A stretch of 6,469 nt of DNA, taken from Desulfuromusa sp. GTDB taxonomy: Bacteria; Desulfobacterota; Desulfuromonadia; Desulfuromonadales; Geopsychrobacteraceae. Shown here piece after piece: positions 1-5,822 of the stretch; the first letter of the stretch is position 1, and each line of letters opens with the position of its first letter. The stretch is taken from assembly GCA_029934755.1 (NCBI GenBank), contig JAOZLQ010000136.1, positions 1 through 6,469 of the forward strand, read 5' to 3'. The position numbers and the translations under genes were made by a program. The notes under the pieces are model-generated. The model was not told the DNA's origin and made no database searches. It saw only the letters and a list, made by a program, of their open reading frames with translations.

Positions 1-309
1 AAAATCATGTTGGTTCTATCAATCTCTATCTTTTGTGCAGCTACTGTAGCTATTGCAGTTCCTCCGAGTAAAACTCTGACGTTTGATAAAGCTTCCAAGG
101 GTCCGGTCACCTTTTCTGGTAAAGTTCACAAGGATGCTGGCATTAGTTGTAAAGAGTGCCACAATAAGGAAATGTTTCCCAAAATGAAGCAGGGGACGGT
201 CAAAATCACAATGAAACAGATTTACTCTGGTGAACTCTGTGGTCAGTGTCATAATGGTACCCGTGCTTTTGCCGCGAAAAAGAACTGTAATCGCTGCCAC
301 GTTAAATAG
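1..309 (+). CDS. c7-type triheme cytochrome c, 5' end probably outside the window
   Basis: Small periplasmic electron-transfer protein with three covalent heme sites. Counting from the ATG at position 7, CxxCH motifs lie at residues 48-52 (CKECH), 78-82 (CGQCH) and 94-98 (CNRCH), and the last one ends two residues before the stop. The layout, with a V-T-F-S-G-K-V-H segment before heme 1 and GELCGQCHNG at heme 2, resembles the triheme cytochrome c7 repeat common in Geobacter-type bacteria. Residues 1-17 are hydrophobic and end at an A-I-A-V signal-peptidase-like site, but there is no basic n-region and no ribosome binding site is visible. The frame is open to the window edge (AAA ATC ATG), so the true start is probably upstream. 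Many relatives have a second histidine in F-S-H-K-x-H where this protein has glycine, so the ligation of one heme may differ. It converges on the kinase operon. The cytochrome identity is secure; its redox partner cannot be told from here. Confidence 0.9.
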   Translation, partial: KIMLVLSISIFCAATVAIAVPPSKTLTFDKASKGPVTFSGKVHKDAGISCKECHNKEMFPKMKQGTVKITMKQIYSGELCGQCHNGTRAFAAKKNCNRCHVK

Positions 310-326
310 TCTTTGCCCGGGGCTTA

Positions 327-350
327 TTCCCCGAAGCTTGCTTCGGGGAA
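327..350. terminator. hairpin between convergent genes, probable bidirectional terminator
   Basis: A perfect 10-bp stem, TTCCCCGAAG at 327-336 and CTTCGGGGAA at 341-350, closes a four-base CTTG loop. It lies in the 47-bp gap between the cytochrome stop (309) and the FHA gene stop (357). The stem is GC-rich, as expected for an intrinsic terminator, but neither side has a good T-run (GTTAATTC on the plus side). It may therefore act as an end-stabilising or weak terminator for both converging transcripts. Confidence 0.55.
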
Positions 351-356
351 GTTAAT

Positions 357-731
357 TCAGCAGTTTTTCACCAATAACTCTTTTTGCTTTCGGGTATCAA
401 GAATCACGGTTTTGTCAAAGTCTTCTTGGTTTGTACCGGCCTTATTGATGTAGTGGAATTTTAAACTGTGCTTACCAACAATCACTTCATCGCCATCTAG
501 TAATTCATACTTATCAATTTTCTTTTCATTAACAAAAGTTCCATTAGTGCTCCCCAGATCTTCAATAAAATAGGTATTCATAACTTTTTTAACAACCGCA
601 TGGGAATTTGAGACAGCTGGGTTGTCAATCTGGATGTCGTTTTTTGGATTGCGCCCGATACTGATCTGCTCATTTTCTGTTTCAAAAGTTGTCAGAGTTT
701 TTCCTTGATAGTCCAGTTCAATGTTTAACAT
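357..731 (-). CDS. FHA-domain phosphothreonine-binding protein
   Basis: A 124-residue cytoplasmic protein made almost wholly of one forkhead-associated domain, which binds phosphothreonine peptides. The signature residues are all present: I-G-R at about 25-27, S-N-S-H at 41-44 and G-S-T-N-G at 60-64, followed by the L-x-D-G-D-E-V-I-V-G strand near 77-86. After the domain, residues 105-113 carry D-F-D-K-T-V-I-L-D. This acidic T-V-I-L motif resembles the kinase-phosphorylated threonine segments found next to FHA domains in other bacteria. I start at the ATG at 731, because AGGAG at 738-742 on the minus strand is six bases away; the in-frame GTG at 734 would leave only three. It is the last gene of the kinase/phosphatase operon, 39 bp after the phosphatase stop, so it is likely a substrate and reader of that kinase. 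No effector domain is visible, so its output is unknown. Confidence 0.92.
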   Translation of the reverse strand: MLNIELDYQGKTLTTFETENEQISIGRNPKNDIQIDNPAVSNSHAVVKKVMNTYFIEDLGSTNGTFVNEKKIDKYELLDGDEVIVGKHSLKFHYINKAGTNQEDFDKTVILDTRKQKELLVKNC

Positions 732-770
732 CACACTCTCCTTTTCATTTTGTTTTGTTGCGCATAGGTT

Positions 771-1499
771 TTACTGATTAAGTTGATTGATCTGTAATAC
801 TACCGCGGTAATATTATCTTTTCCTCCCGCTGCTATTGCTTTTTCGATTAGGACGTCACAGGTGGTGCTCAATGTATTTGGTTGTTTGAGGGTTTCCTTT
901 ATTTCTGTGTCGGATACCATATTGGTCAGCCCGTCACTGCACAAAAGAAAACGATCTCCGGAAGATAGAGGAATTGTTTTCTGACAAATATCCAGTTCTG
1001 GAGTAATCCCTATCGCCTGTAAAAGAATATTTCCCAAGGTGGAAGTTTCTGCCTGCTCTGGGGTGAGAATCCCCTGACGTATTTGCTCGCTGACCAGAGA
1101 ATGATCATCACTCAATTGGTCGAATTGTGAGTTGTGTAAACGATAAATTCGACTGTCACCAACATGGGCCAAATATCCCTGTTGCTGTTGCAGAAGAAAT
1201 ATCGTCAAGGTTGTTCCCATGCCCTGCCATGCTTTGTTGCTATTTGCTGCCCGCTCAACCGCTTGGTTGGCTTTTTCCACCGCTTGGCTGAGCCATTTTT
1301 GAGGATTAGCTAGGCCTGTTGTCTGCAAGGATTGGCAGACTGTTTCCACCGCTATCTGACTGGCGATTTCACCGGCGGCATGCCCTCCCATCCCATCTGC
1401 AACAATAAACAGCCCCTGCTTTTCATCGACAAAGAACAGATCCTCATTGGTTTTGCGTGCCAGGCCAATATCTGTTTTCGCACAAAATTGCAGCTTCAT
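771..1499 (-). CDS. PP2C-family Ser/Thr protein phosphatase (PrpC/Stp-like)
   Basis: A 242-residue soluble metal-dependent phosphatase, full length for bacterial PrpC/Stp proteins. Motifs in order: the N-terminal strand with T-N-E-D at 17-20, V-A-D-G-M-G-G-H at 33-40 with metal-binding Asp35, G-M-G-T-T-L at 93-98, A-H-V-G-D-S-R-I-Y-R at 111-120, D-D-H-S-L-V at 131-136, C-S-D-G-L at 187-191 with Asp189, and G-K-D-N-I-T at 226-231 with Asp228. All core metal ligands of the family are present and I see no lesion. Its ATG overlaps the kinase stop in an ATGA (1496-1499), so it is probably translated by coupling; the upstream Shine-Dalgarno sequence (GGA) is weak. By position it should dephosphorylate the upstream kinase, the downstream FHA protein and other targets of that kinase. 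Confidence 0.95.
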   Translation of the reverse strand: MKLQFCAKTDIGLARKTNEDLFFVDEKQGLFIVADGMGGHAAGEIASQIAVETVCQSLQTTGLANPQKWLSQAVEKANQAVERAANSNKAWQGMGTTLTIFLLQQQQGYLAHVGDSRIYRLHNSQFDQLSDDHSLVSEQIRQGILTPEQAETSTLGNILLQAIGITPELDICQKTIPLSSGDRFLLCSDGLTNMVSDTEIKETLKQPNTLSTTCDVLIEKAIAAGGKDNITAVVLQINQLNQ

Positions 1500-3889
1500 G
1501 GTTTTTCCAACTTTTTTTGTAGAGTCAGCAGCTCTTGTTGGAGAATTGCTGCGGATTTGAAGCGACGTGTAAAGGTTTTCTGCAGAAGTTTATCCACAAT
1601 AGTGTAACAGGCTGCTGGAAGTTTTGGGCAAACCTCAGCTAATGGACGATAGTTGGAGTTTGAAATGTTGTACATCAGTGCCGTCATGCTCTCACCCTGG
1701 AACGGTTTTTCTCCGCTGAGAAGTTCATACATGACCACTCCGAGGGAAAAAAGATCAGAGCGACCATCAACTTTTTTCCCAGCAACCTGTTCCGGGGACA
1801 TGTAGCTGGGGGTGCCGAGGATGATCCCGGTTTCTGTCTGGGATCTGGTTGTAATTCGGGCGATGCCAAAATCGGTTACTTTTATCTGTCCTTCTTGCAG
1901 CAAGATAATATTGGCTGGTTTGATATCCCGGTGAATGACCCCTTTCCGGTGGGCATAGTCCAGGGCGGTAGCTGCCTGAGTGATAAGGTTGATCACTTGG
2001 TCAACGGGCAGTAGCTTTTTCGGACGGCAATAACAACTCAGGTCTTTCCCTTTAAGAAATTCCATGGCAAAGAAGGCCAGATCGGTTTCTTCTCCGACAT
2101 CATAGATAGTGACAATATGCGGATGGCTGAGTTTTCCAGCGGCCTCTGCTTCCTGGAAAAAACGCTCTTTTATTCGTGGTAATTCTTCTGTTTCGATTTG
2201 CTGGTATGCCAGAGTTTTAATTGCAACCTGACGATTGATTTTCGGATCAATGCCAAGATAAACGGTTCCCATGGCTCCCTGGCCGAGTTCTTTCTCGATA
2301 CGGTAGCGACCCAGAGTCGGTTTTTCTCTATTTTGATGCAAAATGACGGTAGCATTGTCATTGGGGTTCAGAATGGTCGTCCGATCGGAATCTTCCAATT
2401 GTTTAAGTCGACTTTTGGTGTCGCGAAATCGCCCCGCTTGCAATAAGTGTTGGTAGATAGAAACAGCATTGTGTGGCATCCGTTTGCGCTCGAATTCAAG
2501 CCCTAGATTGTAGAGCATAGTTTTGTTTGATTTAATTTTTGGTTCAATAAAAAGGGCCTTTTCCAATGCCAGGTCAAGTAGCCCTTGTTCTTGAAAACGT
2601 TGTGCCAGAATTCTATAGTTTTCTTGCTCGTGATAGTATTTGTCTTGGTTCCCGATATGCCAACTTACCAGAGTAAAACCGCCCAGACAGAGAAGGATGG
2701 CTGGAATAATTTTCAACCAGACAGAAAAGATGATCAGAGCCCCTGCTGCAATCAGAATCCAGCAGATTAGAAACAGCAAAACAGTTGTGACTCCAGCACG
2801 AAATGAAAGTCTGGGAACAGGCAAAATGAGCAAAACAGTAAAGTAGAGTAGAATTGCTGCCTCTAGCAACCAGCTCCAATTTGATCGTTTGGGTATCGAA
2901 TCTGCCAGCAGGGTTGCTGTTGATAAGGCCGCAAGCTCGCTGGTGCTCATGACGCCATATCCTGCGACTTGATGCCGATCTCCGTAACTGTTGGTTGGCC
3001 CAATAAGGACAATTTTTTCCTTTAGAGCATTTTGCTGCAGATTGCCTTGCAATAAATCAGCGGCTTTGTAGGTCTGAAAAGGGAGCTGTCCTGGGTGAAT
3101 ATCCAATAGCATGCGATAGTGGCCAGTGACTGGAATCTGCAAGGTGTTGGTTGGTAGTATCCCGGTCAGTTCTTGAGGAATTGTTTGCAATCCTTGCAGG
3201 TTTTCACCTTGAGCGTGAAGTACCAGTTGCAGGGGAAGTGAGGGGATCAATTGTTTCTGCCAAGGCACTAGTAACGGTTGGCTACGAATTTTCCCATCCG
3301 AATCGGGGGGGAAGATCAGGTGTCCGATTGGCAGAGTTTTATCAGTATAAGGTGAAAATTTCCAGTTTCCAGGATGGTTTAAGCGGTAACGGGCTAATGG
3401 ATTCTGCAAACTGAGTAACAGTTTCTGTGCTTCTGGTAACGGATCTGCTGCAGGCAACAGTGAACTGGCAGGAAGGCTTTCTGACGAAGAAATTTCTTGC
3501 CGGGTGCTTTCTGTCATAATAATAACATGATTGGATCTGAGGCTGTTATTGAGAGCCAGATTGCCAGTAGATGTTTTCTCAGAGAAGCTGAGTGGAGTCA
3601 GTAAGGCAATCTTTTCTCCCCCTAGCTGCTGAACTTTATCGATCAACACAGCCAGATTCCTGGGTGAATCAAAGCGATGACTCGGGCCGGAATGGTCGTA
3701 TTGGTCGGTGGCAATCAATGCAACCCGATCATTGTCGGGAGCTGTTCTGAATGCTAGTAAATGATCATAAATAGGATATTCGAGTTTCAGCAGAATTGGA
3801 TGATCAATGAGTGATGCGCAGAGTAGCAGCAGTCCCATGAGTGGACAAAGCAACCAGGGAGATATGAGCAATCTTCCAAATGAGCGCAT
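1496..3889 (-). CDS. CHASE2-sensor transmembrane Ser/Thr protein kinase
   Basis: A 797-residue membrane kinase. Residues 7-28 form a membrane helix. Residues 30-330 look like an extracytoplasmic CHASE2 sensor, with a D-H-L-L-A-F-R start and an E-K-I-V-L-I-G strand near 291-297. Three more hydrophobic helices follow at about 339-359, 365-389 and 392-411. A TPR-like helical stretch (about 420-497) and a linker with two T-x-I-L motifs (T-T-I-L at 504-507, T-V-I-L at 514-517) lead to the Hanks-type kinase (about 529-775). Catalytic elements are intact: glycine loop G-Q-G-A-M-G at 536-541, A-I-K with Lys558, the αC Glu at about 580, H-R-D-I-K-P-A-N at 653-660, D-F-G at 673-675, a Thr/Ser-rich activation loop at 680-693 and S-P-E at 698-700. 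I use the ATG at 3889 rather than the in-frame TTG at 3892; the ribosome binding site is weak for either. It is the first gene of the operon. The signal it senses is unknown. Confidence 0.93.
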   Translation of the reverse strand: MRSFGRLLISPWLLCPLMGLLLLCASLIDHPILLKLEYPIYDHLLAFRTAPDNDRVALIATDQYDHSGPSHRFDSPRNLAVLIDKVQQLGGEKIALLTPLSFSEKTSTGNLALNNSLRSNHVIIMTESTRQEISSSESLPASSLLPAADPLPEAQKLLLSLQNPLARYRLNHPGNWKFSPYTDKTLPIGHLIFPPDSDGKIRSQPLLVPWQKQLIPSLPLQLVLHAQGENLQGLQTIPQELTGILPTNTLQIPVTGHYRMLLDIHPGQLPFQTYKAADLLQGNLQQNALKEKIVLIGPTNSYGDRHQVAGYGVMSTSELAALSTATLLADSIPKRSNWSWLLEAAILLYFTVLLILPVPRLSFRAGVTTVLLFLICWILIAAGALIIFSVWLKIIPAILLCLGGFTLVSWHIGNQDKYYHEQENYRILAQRFQEQGLLDLALEKALFIEPKIKSNKTMLYNLGLEFERKRMPHNAVSIYQHLLQAGRFRDTKSRLKQLEDSDRTTILNPNDNATVILHQNREKPTLGRYRIEKELGQGAMGTVYLGIDPKINRQVAIKTLAYQQIETEELPRIKERFFQEAEAAGKLSHPHIVTIYDVGEETDLAFFAMEFLKGKDLSCYCRPKKLLPVDQVINLITQAATALDYAHRKGVIHRDIKPANIILLQEGQIKVTDFGIARITTRSQTETGIILGTPSYMSPEQVAGKKVDGRSDLFSLGVVMYELLSGEKPFQGESMTALMYNISNSNYRPLAEVCPKLPAACYTIVDKLLQKTFTRRFKSAAILQQELLTLQKKLEKP

Positions 3890-3945
3890 CAAAATTCCGT
3901 AAAGAAGTTGAATCTGAATTGGGTTAAATTTAGAAAATACACATT

Positions 3946-3974
3946 ATTATACAATAATTTTGTTAAGATTGGGA
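3946..3974 (-). promoter_or_regulatory. candidate promoter of the kinase operon
   Basis: On the minus strand there is an exact TATAAT at 3951-3946, about 57 bases upstream of the kinase ATG. The hexamer 17 bases upstream (TCCCAA, 3974-3969) is a poor -35 match, but an A-tract just beyond it (A8, on the plus strand T8 at 3977-3984) could act as an UP-like element. This is the best sigma-70-type -10 in the divergent region. Confidence 0.4.
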
Positions 3975-4014
3975 TATTTTTTTTGCAGCTTGATAGCGTG
4001 GAACATTTAGCCAC

Positions 4015-4029
4015 CTTTGTGATACAAAG
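4015..4029. promoter_or_regulatory. 15-bp palindrome, possible operator
   Basis: CTTTGTGATACAAAG is a perfect inverted repeat with 6-bp arms around a 3-base centre, about 45 bases upstream of the DUF3820 start codon. It lies in the divergent promoter region between the kinase operon and DUF3820-dus. I do not recognise it as the site of a known regulator. A repeat of this size could occur by chance in AT-rich DNA. Confidence 0.25.
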
Positions 4030-4074
4030 CGACTTTAAATCATCACAACTGTGCGAGCTCATAGGAGAGAAATG

Positions 4075-4314
4075 ATGTCTGAAGTGGTTAGTCCTGATCC
4101 GCAACAATTACGGCGACTGGCTACCGCACGAATGCCTTACGGCAAACATGCCGGGAGATTGTTGGTTGACTTGCCGGAACCCTATGTTGTCTGGCTGGTT
4201 GGTAACCAACTGCCGAGCGGAATGCTAGGGCAGCAGTTGCTGGAAATTTATGAAATCAAGGTCAATGGACTTGAAGCACTGTTGCGCCCGTTGATTCCTA
4301 GGGAGAATCAATGA
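4075..4314 (+). CDS. DUF3820 family protein
   Basis: A small cytoplasmic protein of 79 residues. The segment M-P-Y-G-K-H-A-G-R-L-L-V-D-L-P-E-P-Y-V-V and the later Y-E-I-K-x-N-G-L-E are the hallmark of DUF3820, a family sometimes labelled as a quorum-sensing-regulated virulence factor but without an agreed molecular function. I choose the ATG at 4075 because AGGAG (4063-4067) lies seven bases upstream. The adjacent ATG at 4072 is also possible, and the in-frame GTG at 4051 lies before the ribosome binding site and can be excluded. Its stop overlaps the start of the dihydrouridine synthase gene in an ATGA (4311-4314), which implies co-translation and suggests a job linked to tRNA modification; that link is inference only. 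Confidence 0.88.
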   Translation: MSEVVSPDPQQLRRLATARMPYGKHAGRLLVDLPEPYVVWLVGNQLPSGMLGQQLLEIYEIKVNGLEALLRPLIPRENQ

Positions 4315-5273
4315 CGTCTCTTCCTTGGTCGCCTGCATCGACCCCTTTGATGCTGGCGCCGATGCAGGGATTGACCAATGATGCTCTGCGAGCTTGCTAT
4401 ATTGAGCGCTATCATCCCGATATTGTTTTTACCGAATTTGTGCGGGTCCATACACAATCCAGAAAACGAATCGCTCGGGTTGAGTTGGCGGAAATTGCGG
4501 TACACGATGCAGACGTTCCCCTGGTTGTGCAGTTGATTGGTAACAATGGCTTGGCTTTGGCTGAGGCGGCAAGGCAGGTTCAGGATGTCGGTTGCCATCA
4601 TCTGAACCTGAATCTTGGTTGCCCTTATGGTCGGATGACGACCGGGGCGACAGGTGGTGAACTGCTTAAAGAACCAGAAAAACTAGCTGAATTATTAATA
4701 GCCCTCCGGCGGTCGATTCAGGGGAGCTTTTCGATCAAGTGTCGGTCTGGATACAGTGATCCTCGGCAATTGTTTGAGTTGTTGCCGATTTACCAGGACG
4801 CTGGTATCGATTATCTGATCCTCCACCCGCGGACTGTGGTGCAACAATATTCGGGGTGGGCAGATCACGATTTAACTGCTGAAGCTGCCAGTCAAACCAG
4901 CCTGCCAATTATTGCAAATGGTGATATCAACAATGCCGCAACTGGACAGCGGTTGTTGCAGGAAGCTGATGTTATCGGATTGATGCTTGGCAGAGGCGCG
5001 TTGGCTGATCCCTGGCTATTTCAGCGAATTCGTGGTGAGTTGCCAGGTGAAGTTGACGAGATGCAACGGCGACGAGATCTGTTTGAGTTGCTGACTAACT
5101 TGCTGTCACGCTATCTGGTGAAGTTTTGTGGTGAACGCCAGGCCTTAATGAAGTTGAAAGATTTTTTGAACTTTATCCCTGATGATTGCTTGCAGCGAGA
5201 TCTTGGCAAGTTGAAACGGGCAACGACCGCTGCAGGATTTTCAGCGTTGCTTGAGAGTAAATTTTCCAGATAA
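4311..5273 (+). CDS. dus: tRNA-dihydrouridine synthase
   Basis: An FMN- and NADPH-dependent enzyme that reduces uridine to dihydrouridine in tRNA. The 320-residue TIM-barrel protein opens with M-L-A-P-M-Q-G-L-T-N (14-23), where FMN-binding Dus proteins have A-P-M-x-G. It carries V-Q-L-I-G-N (73-78), N-L-N-L-G-C-P (99-105) with the catalytic Cys104, I-K-C-R (142-145), L-H-P-R-T (171-175), I-A-N-G-D-I (201-206) and G-R-G-A-L-A-D-P-W-L (228-237), which completes the phosphate-binding end of the barrel. A helical RNA-recognition tail follows from about 250. Length and motif order fit the family. T-E-F-V-R-V at 41-46 is reminiscent of DusC, but I cannot assign a DusA/B/C subgroup with confidence. 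GGGAG at 4301-4305 precedes the ATG by five bases, and the gene overlaps DUF3820 by four bases. No clear terminator follows it. Confidence 0.95.
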   Translation: MTSLPWSPASTPLMLAPMQGLTNDALRACYIERYHPDIVFTEFVRVHTQSRKRIARVELAEIAVHDADVPLVVQLIGNNGLALAEAARQVQDVGCHHLNLNLGCPYGRMTTGATGGELLKEPEKLAELLIALRRSIQGSFSIKCRSGYSDPRQLFELLPIYQDAGIDYLILHPRTVVQQYSGWADHDLTAEAASQTSLPIIANGDINNAATGQRLLQEADVIGLMLGRGALADPWLFQRIRGELPGEVDEMQRRRDLFELLTNLLSRYLVKFCGERQALMKLKDFLNFIPDDCLQRDLGKLKRATTAAGFSALLESKFSR

Positions 5274-5427
5274 TCGTCCTTCCTTGTTTATTTTTCGTTT
5301 TGTTATCCAACCATGTTTCTGAGCTAATTTTTTGTCATTGAATGGTTTATAAATCACTTTAAGATTCATTGGAAAAGCGGGTGTAATTGCAGCAATTTAG
5401 TGTCTTTCATTTATAGATTGTTTACAG

Positions 5428-5456
5428 TTGATTATCAATATATTGTGGCGGATAAT
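5428..5456 (+). promoter_or_regulatory. candidate sigma-70 promoter of the nrdD-like locus
   Basis: TTGATT (5428-5433) and GATAAT (5451-5456) are separated by exactly 17 bases and match the -35/-10 consensus at four and five of six positions. Transcription would begin near 5463, giving a leader of about 210 bases to the nrdD-like ATG at 5676. The -35 lies in an 11-bp palindrome, TTGATTATCAA, and the -10 sits between two NrdR-like boxes, a placement suited to repression. Confidence 0.5.
5433..5448 (+). promoter_or_regulatory. NrdR-box-like operator 1
   Basis: TATCAATATATTGTGG matches the NrdR box consensus (ACACWATATNTWGWGT type) through its whole palindromic core CAATATATTG (5436-5445) and the next two bases. 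NrdR is the ATP-cone repressor of ribonucleotide reductase genes and usually binds paired boxes about three helical turns apart. This box overlaps the promoter spacer, and a second box starts 32 bases downstream. Confidence 0.55.
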
Positions 5457-5464
5457 TAAAAAAG

Positions 5465-5480
5465 GTACAAGATGTTGTGA
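5465..5480 (+). promoter_or_regulatory. NrdR-box-like operator 2
   Basis: GTACAAGATGTTGTGA has the core CAAGATGTTG (5468-5477), which agrees with the NrdR core at every strongly conserved position and is likewise followed by TG. It begins exactly 32 bp after the first box, leaving a 16-bp linker, which is the spacing known for tandem NrdR boxes. It lies just downstream of the proposed -10. Confidence 0.5.
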
Positions 5481-5675
5481 TTTTACCTTGGGGCGCCTAT
5501 GGACTTATGTTAGTGTCTTCGACGTGCTGTTTGGTCTTTTTTGTTAGTATTATTTTACTGTGTAGATAGTGCTCTGCATGGCTACATAGCGGGTGAACTT
5601 TTTTCTTGTTCCTATCATCAAGAGAGCCAGGCGGCTTAGCTCATTTACATCTAACTGAAAAGTGAGGAGGTTCCG

Positions 5676-5822
5676 ATGGCAACAAAGTGTGATGGGAAAA
5701 CAGAAGTGTACTCACGAGTCTGTGGATTTTTCCGACCTGTCCAACAATGGAATCGCGGTAAAAGAGAAGAGTTTAAGGATCGCGCTGAATATGTCGTTGC
5801 ACCCAAGGAGCAAAAACACTGA
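5676..5822 (+). CDS. stand-alone NrdD-type glycyl-radical domain protein (48 aa)
   Basis: A very small protein that matches only the extreme C-terminus of a class III anaerobic ribonucleotide reductase. The E-V-Y-S-R-V-C-G-F-F-R-P-V at 10-22 is the glycyl-radical loop, with Gly17 the expected radical site, and W-N-R-G-K-R-E-E-F-K-D-R (25-36) is the typical NrdD tail. Full NrdD proteins are some 600-700 residues or more, so the catalytic barrel is absent. The start is well supported: GAGGAGG (5664-5670) lies five bases before the ATG. One cysteine (Cys5) remains where full NrdDs carry the zinc-site cysteines. It sits directly before an activase-like gene whose start overlaps its stop, and downstream of NrdR-like boxes. 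It may be a natural small subunit or radical 'spare part' comparable in idea to GrcA/YfiD, or the remnant of a larger gene. The motif match is strong; the function is inferred. Confidence 0.8.
   Translation: MATKCDGKTEVYSRVCGFFRPVQQWNRGKREEFKDRAEYVVAPKEQKH

Larger units (their letters stand above)
5274..5675. other. intergenic region and long leader upstream of the nrdD-like gene
   Basis: About 400 bp with no credible gene on either strand; all frames are broken by stops and lack ribosome binding sites. From left to right it holds a T-rich stretch after the dus stop without a convincing hairpin, a 13-bp palindrome (AATTGCAGCAATT, 5385-5397), a promoter-like element with two NrdR-box-like sequences (5428-5480), and about 195 bp of AT-rich leader before the nrdD-like start codon. 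In the leader I see only a small AGCC/GGCT stem (5625-5636). I do not recognise a riboswitch. The leader could also be the scar of a deleted upstream part of the locus. Confidence 0.6.

Noticed and set aside
3305..3311. Run of seven G (C7 on the coding strand) in the kinase gene as a phase-variation tract
   Set aside because: It encodes part of an ordinary F-P-P-D segment in an uninterrupted frame and is too short to claim as a contingency repeat.
1684..3414. Several 60-90 codon open frames on both strands within the kinase gene
   Set aside because: They lie inside a long intact kinase reading frame with clear domains and lack start signals of their own.
3889..4107. 72-codon minus-strand open frame upstream of the kinase gene
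   Set aside because: It overlaps the DUF3820 start and the AT-rich divergent promoter region, shows no recognisable domain and has low-complexity composition.
5428..5438. FNR/CRP-like half-site pair TTGATTATCAA
   Set aside because: The half-sites TTGAT and ATCAA are separated by one base rather than the four needed by FNR-type regulators.
5433..5445. IHF-type site TATCAATATATTG
   Set aside because: It fits the degenerate IHF consensus, but the same bases form a symmetrical NrdR-box core with a second copy 32 bp away, which explains more.
5625..5636. AGCC-AGGC-GGCT mini-hairpin as a riboswitch or terminator element
   Set aside because: The stem is only four base pairs with no conserved aptamer motif and no T-run.
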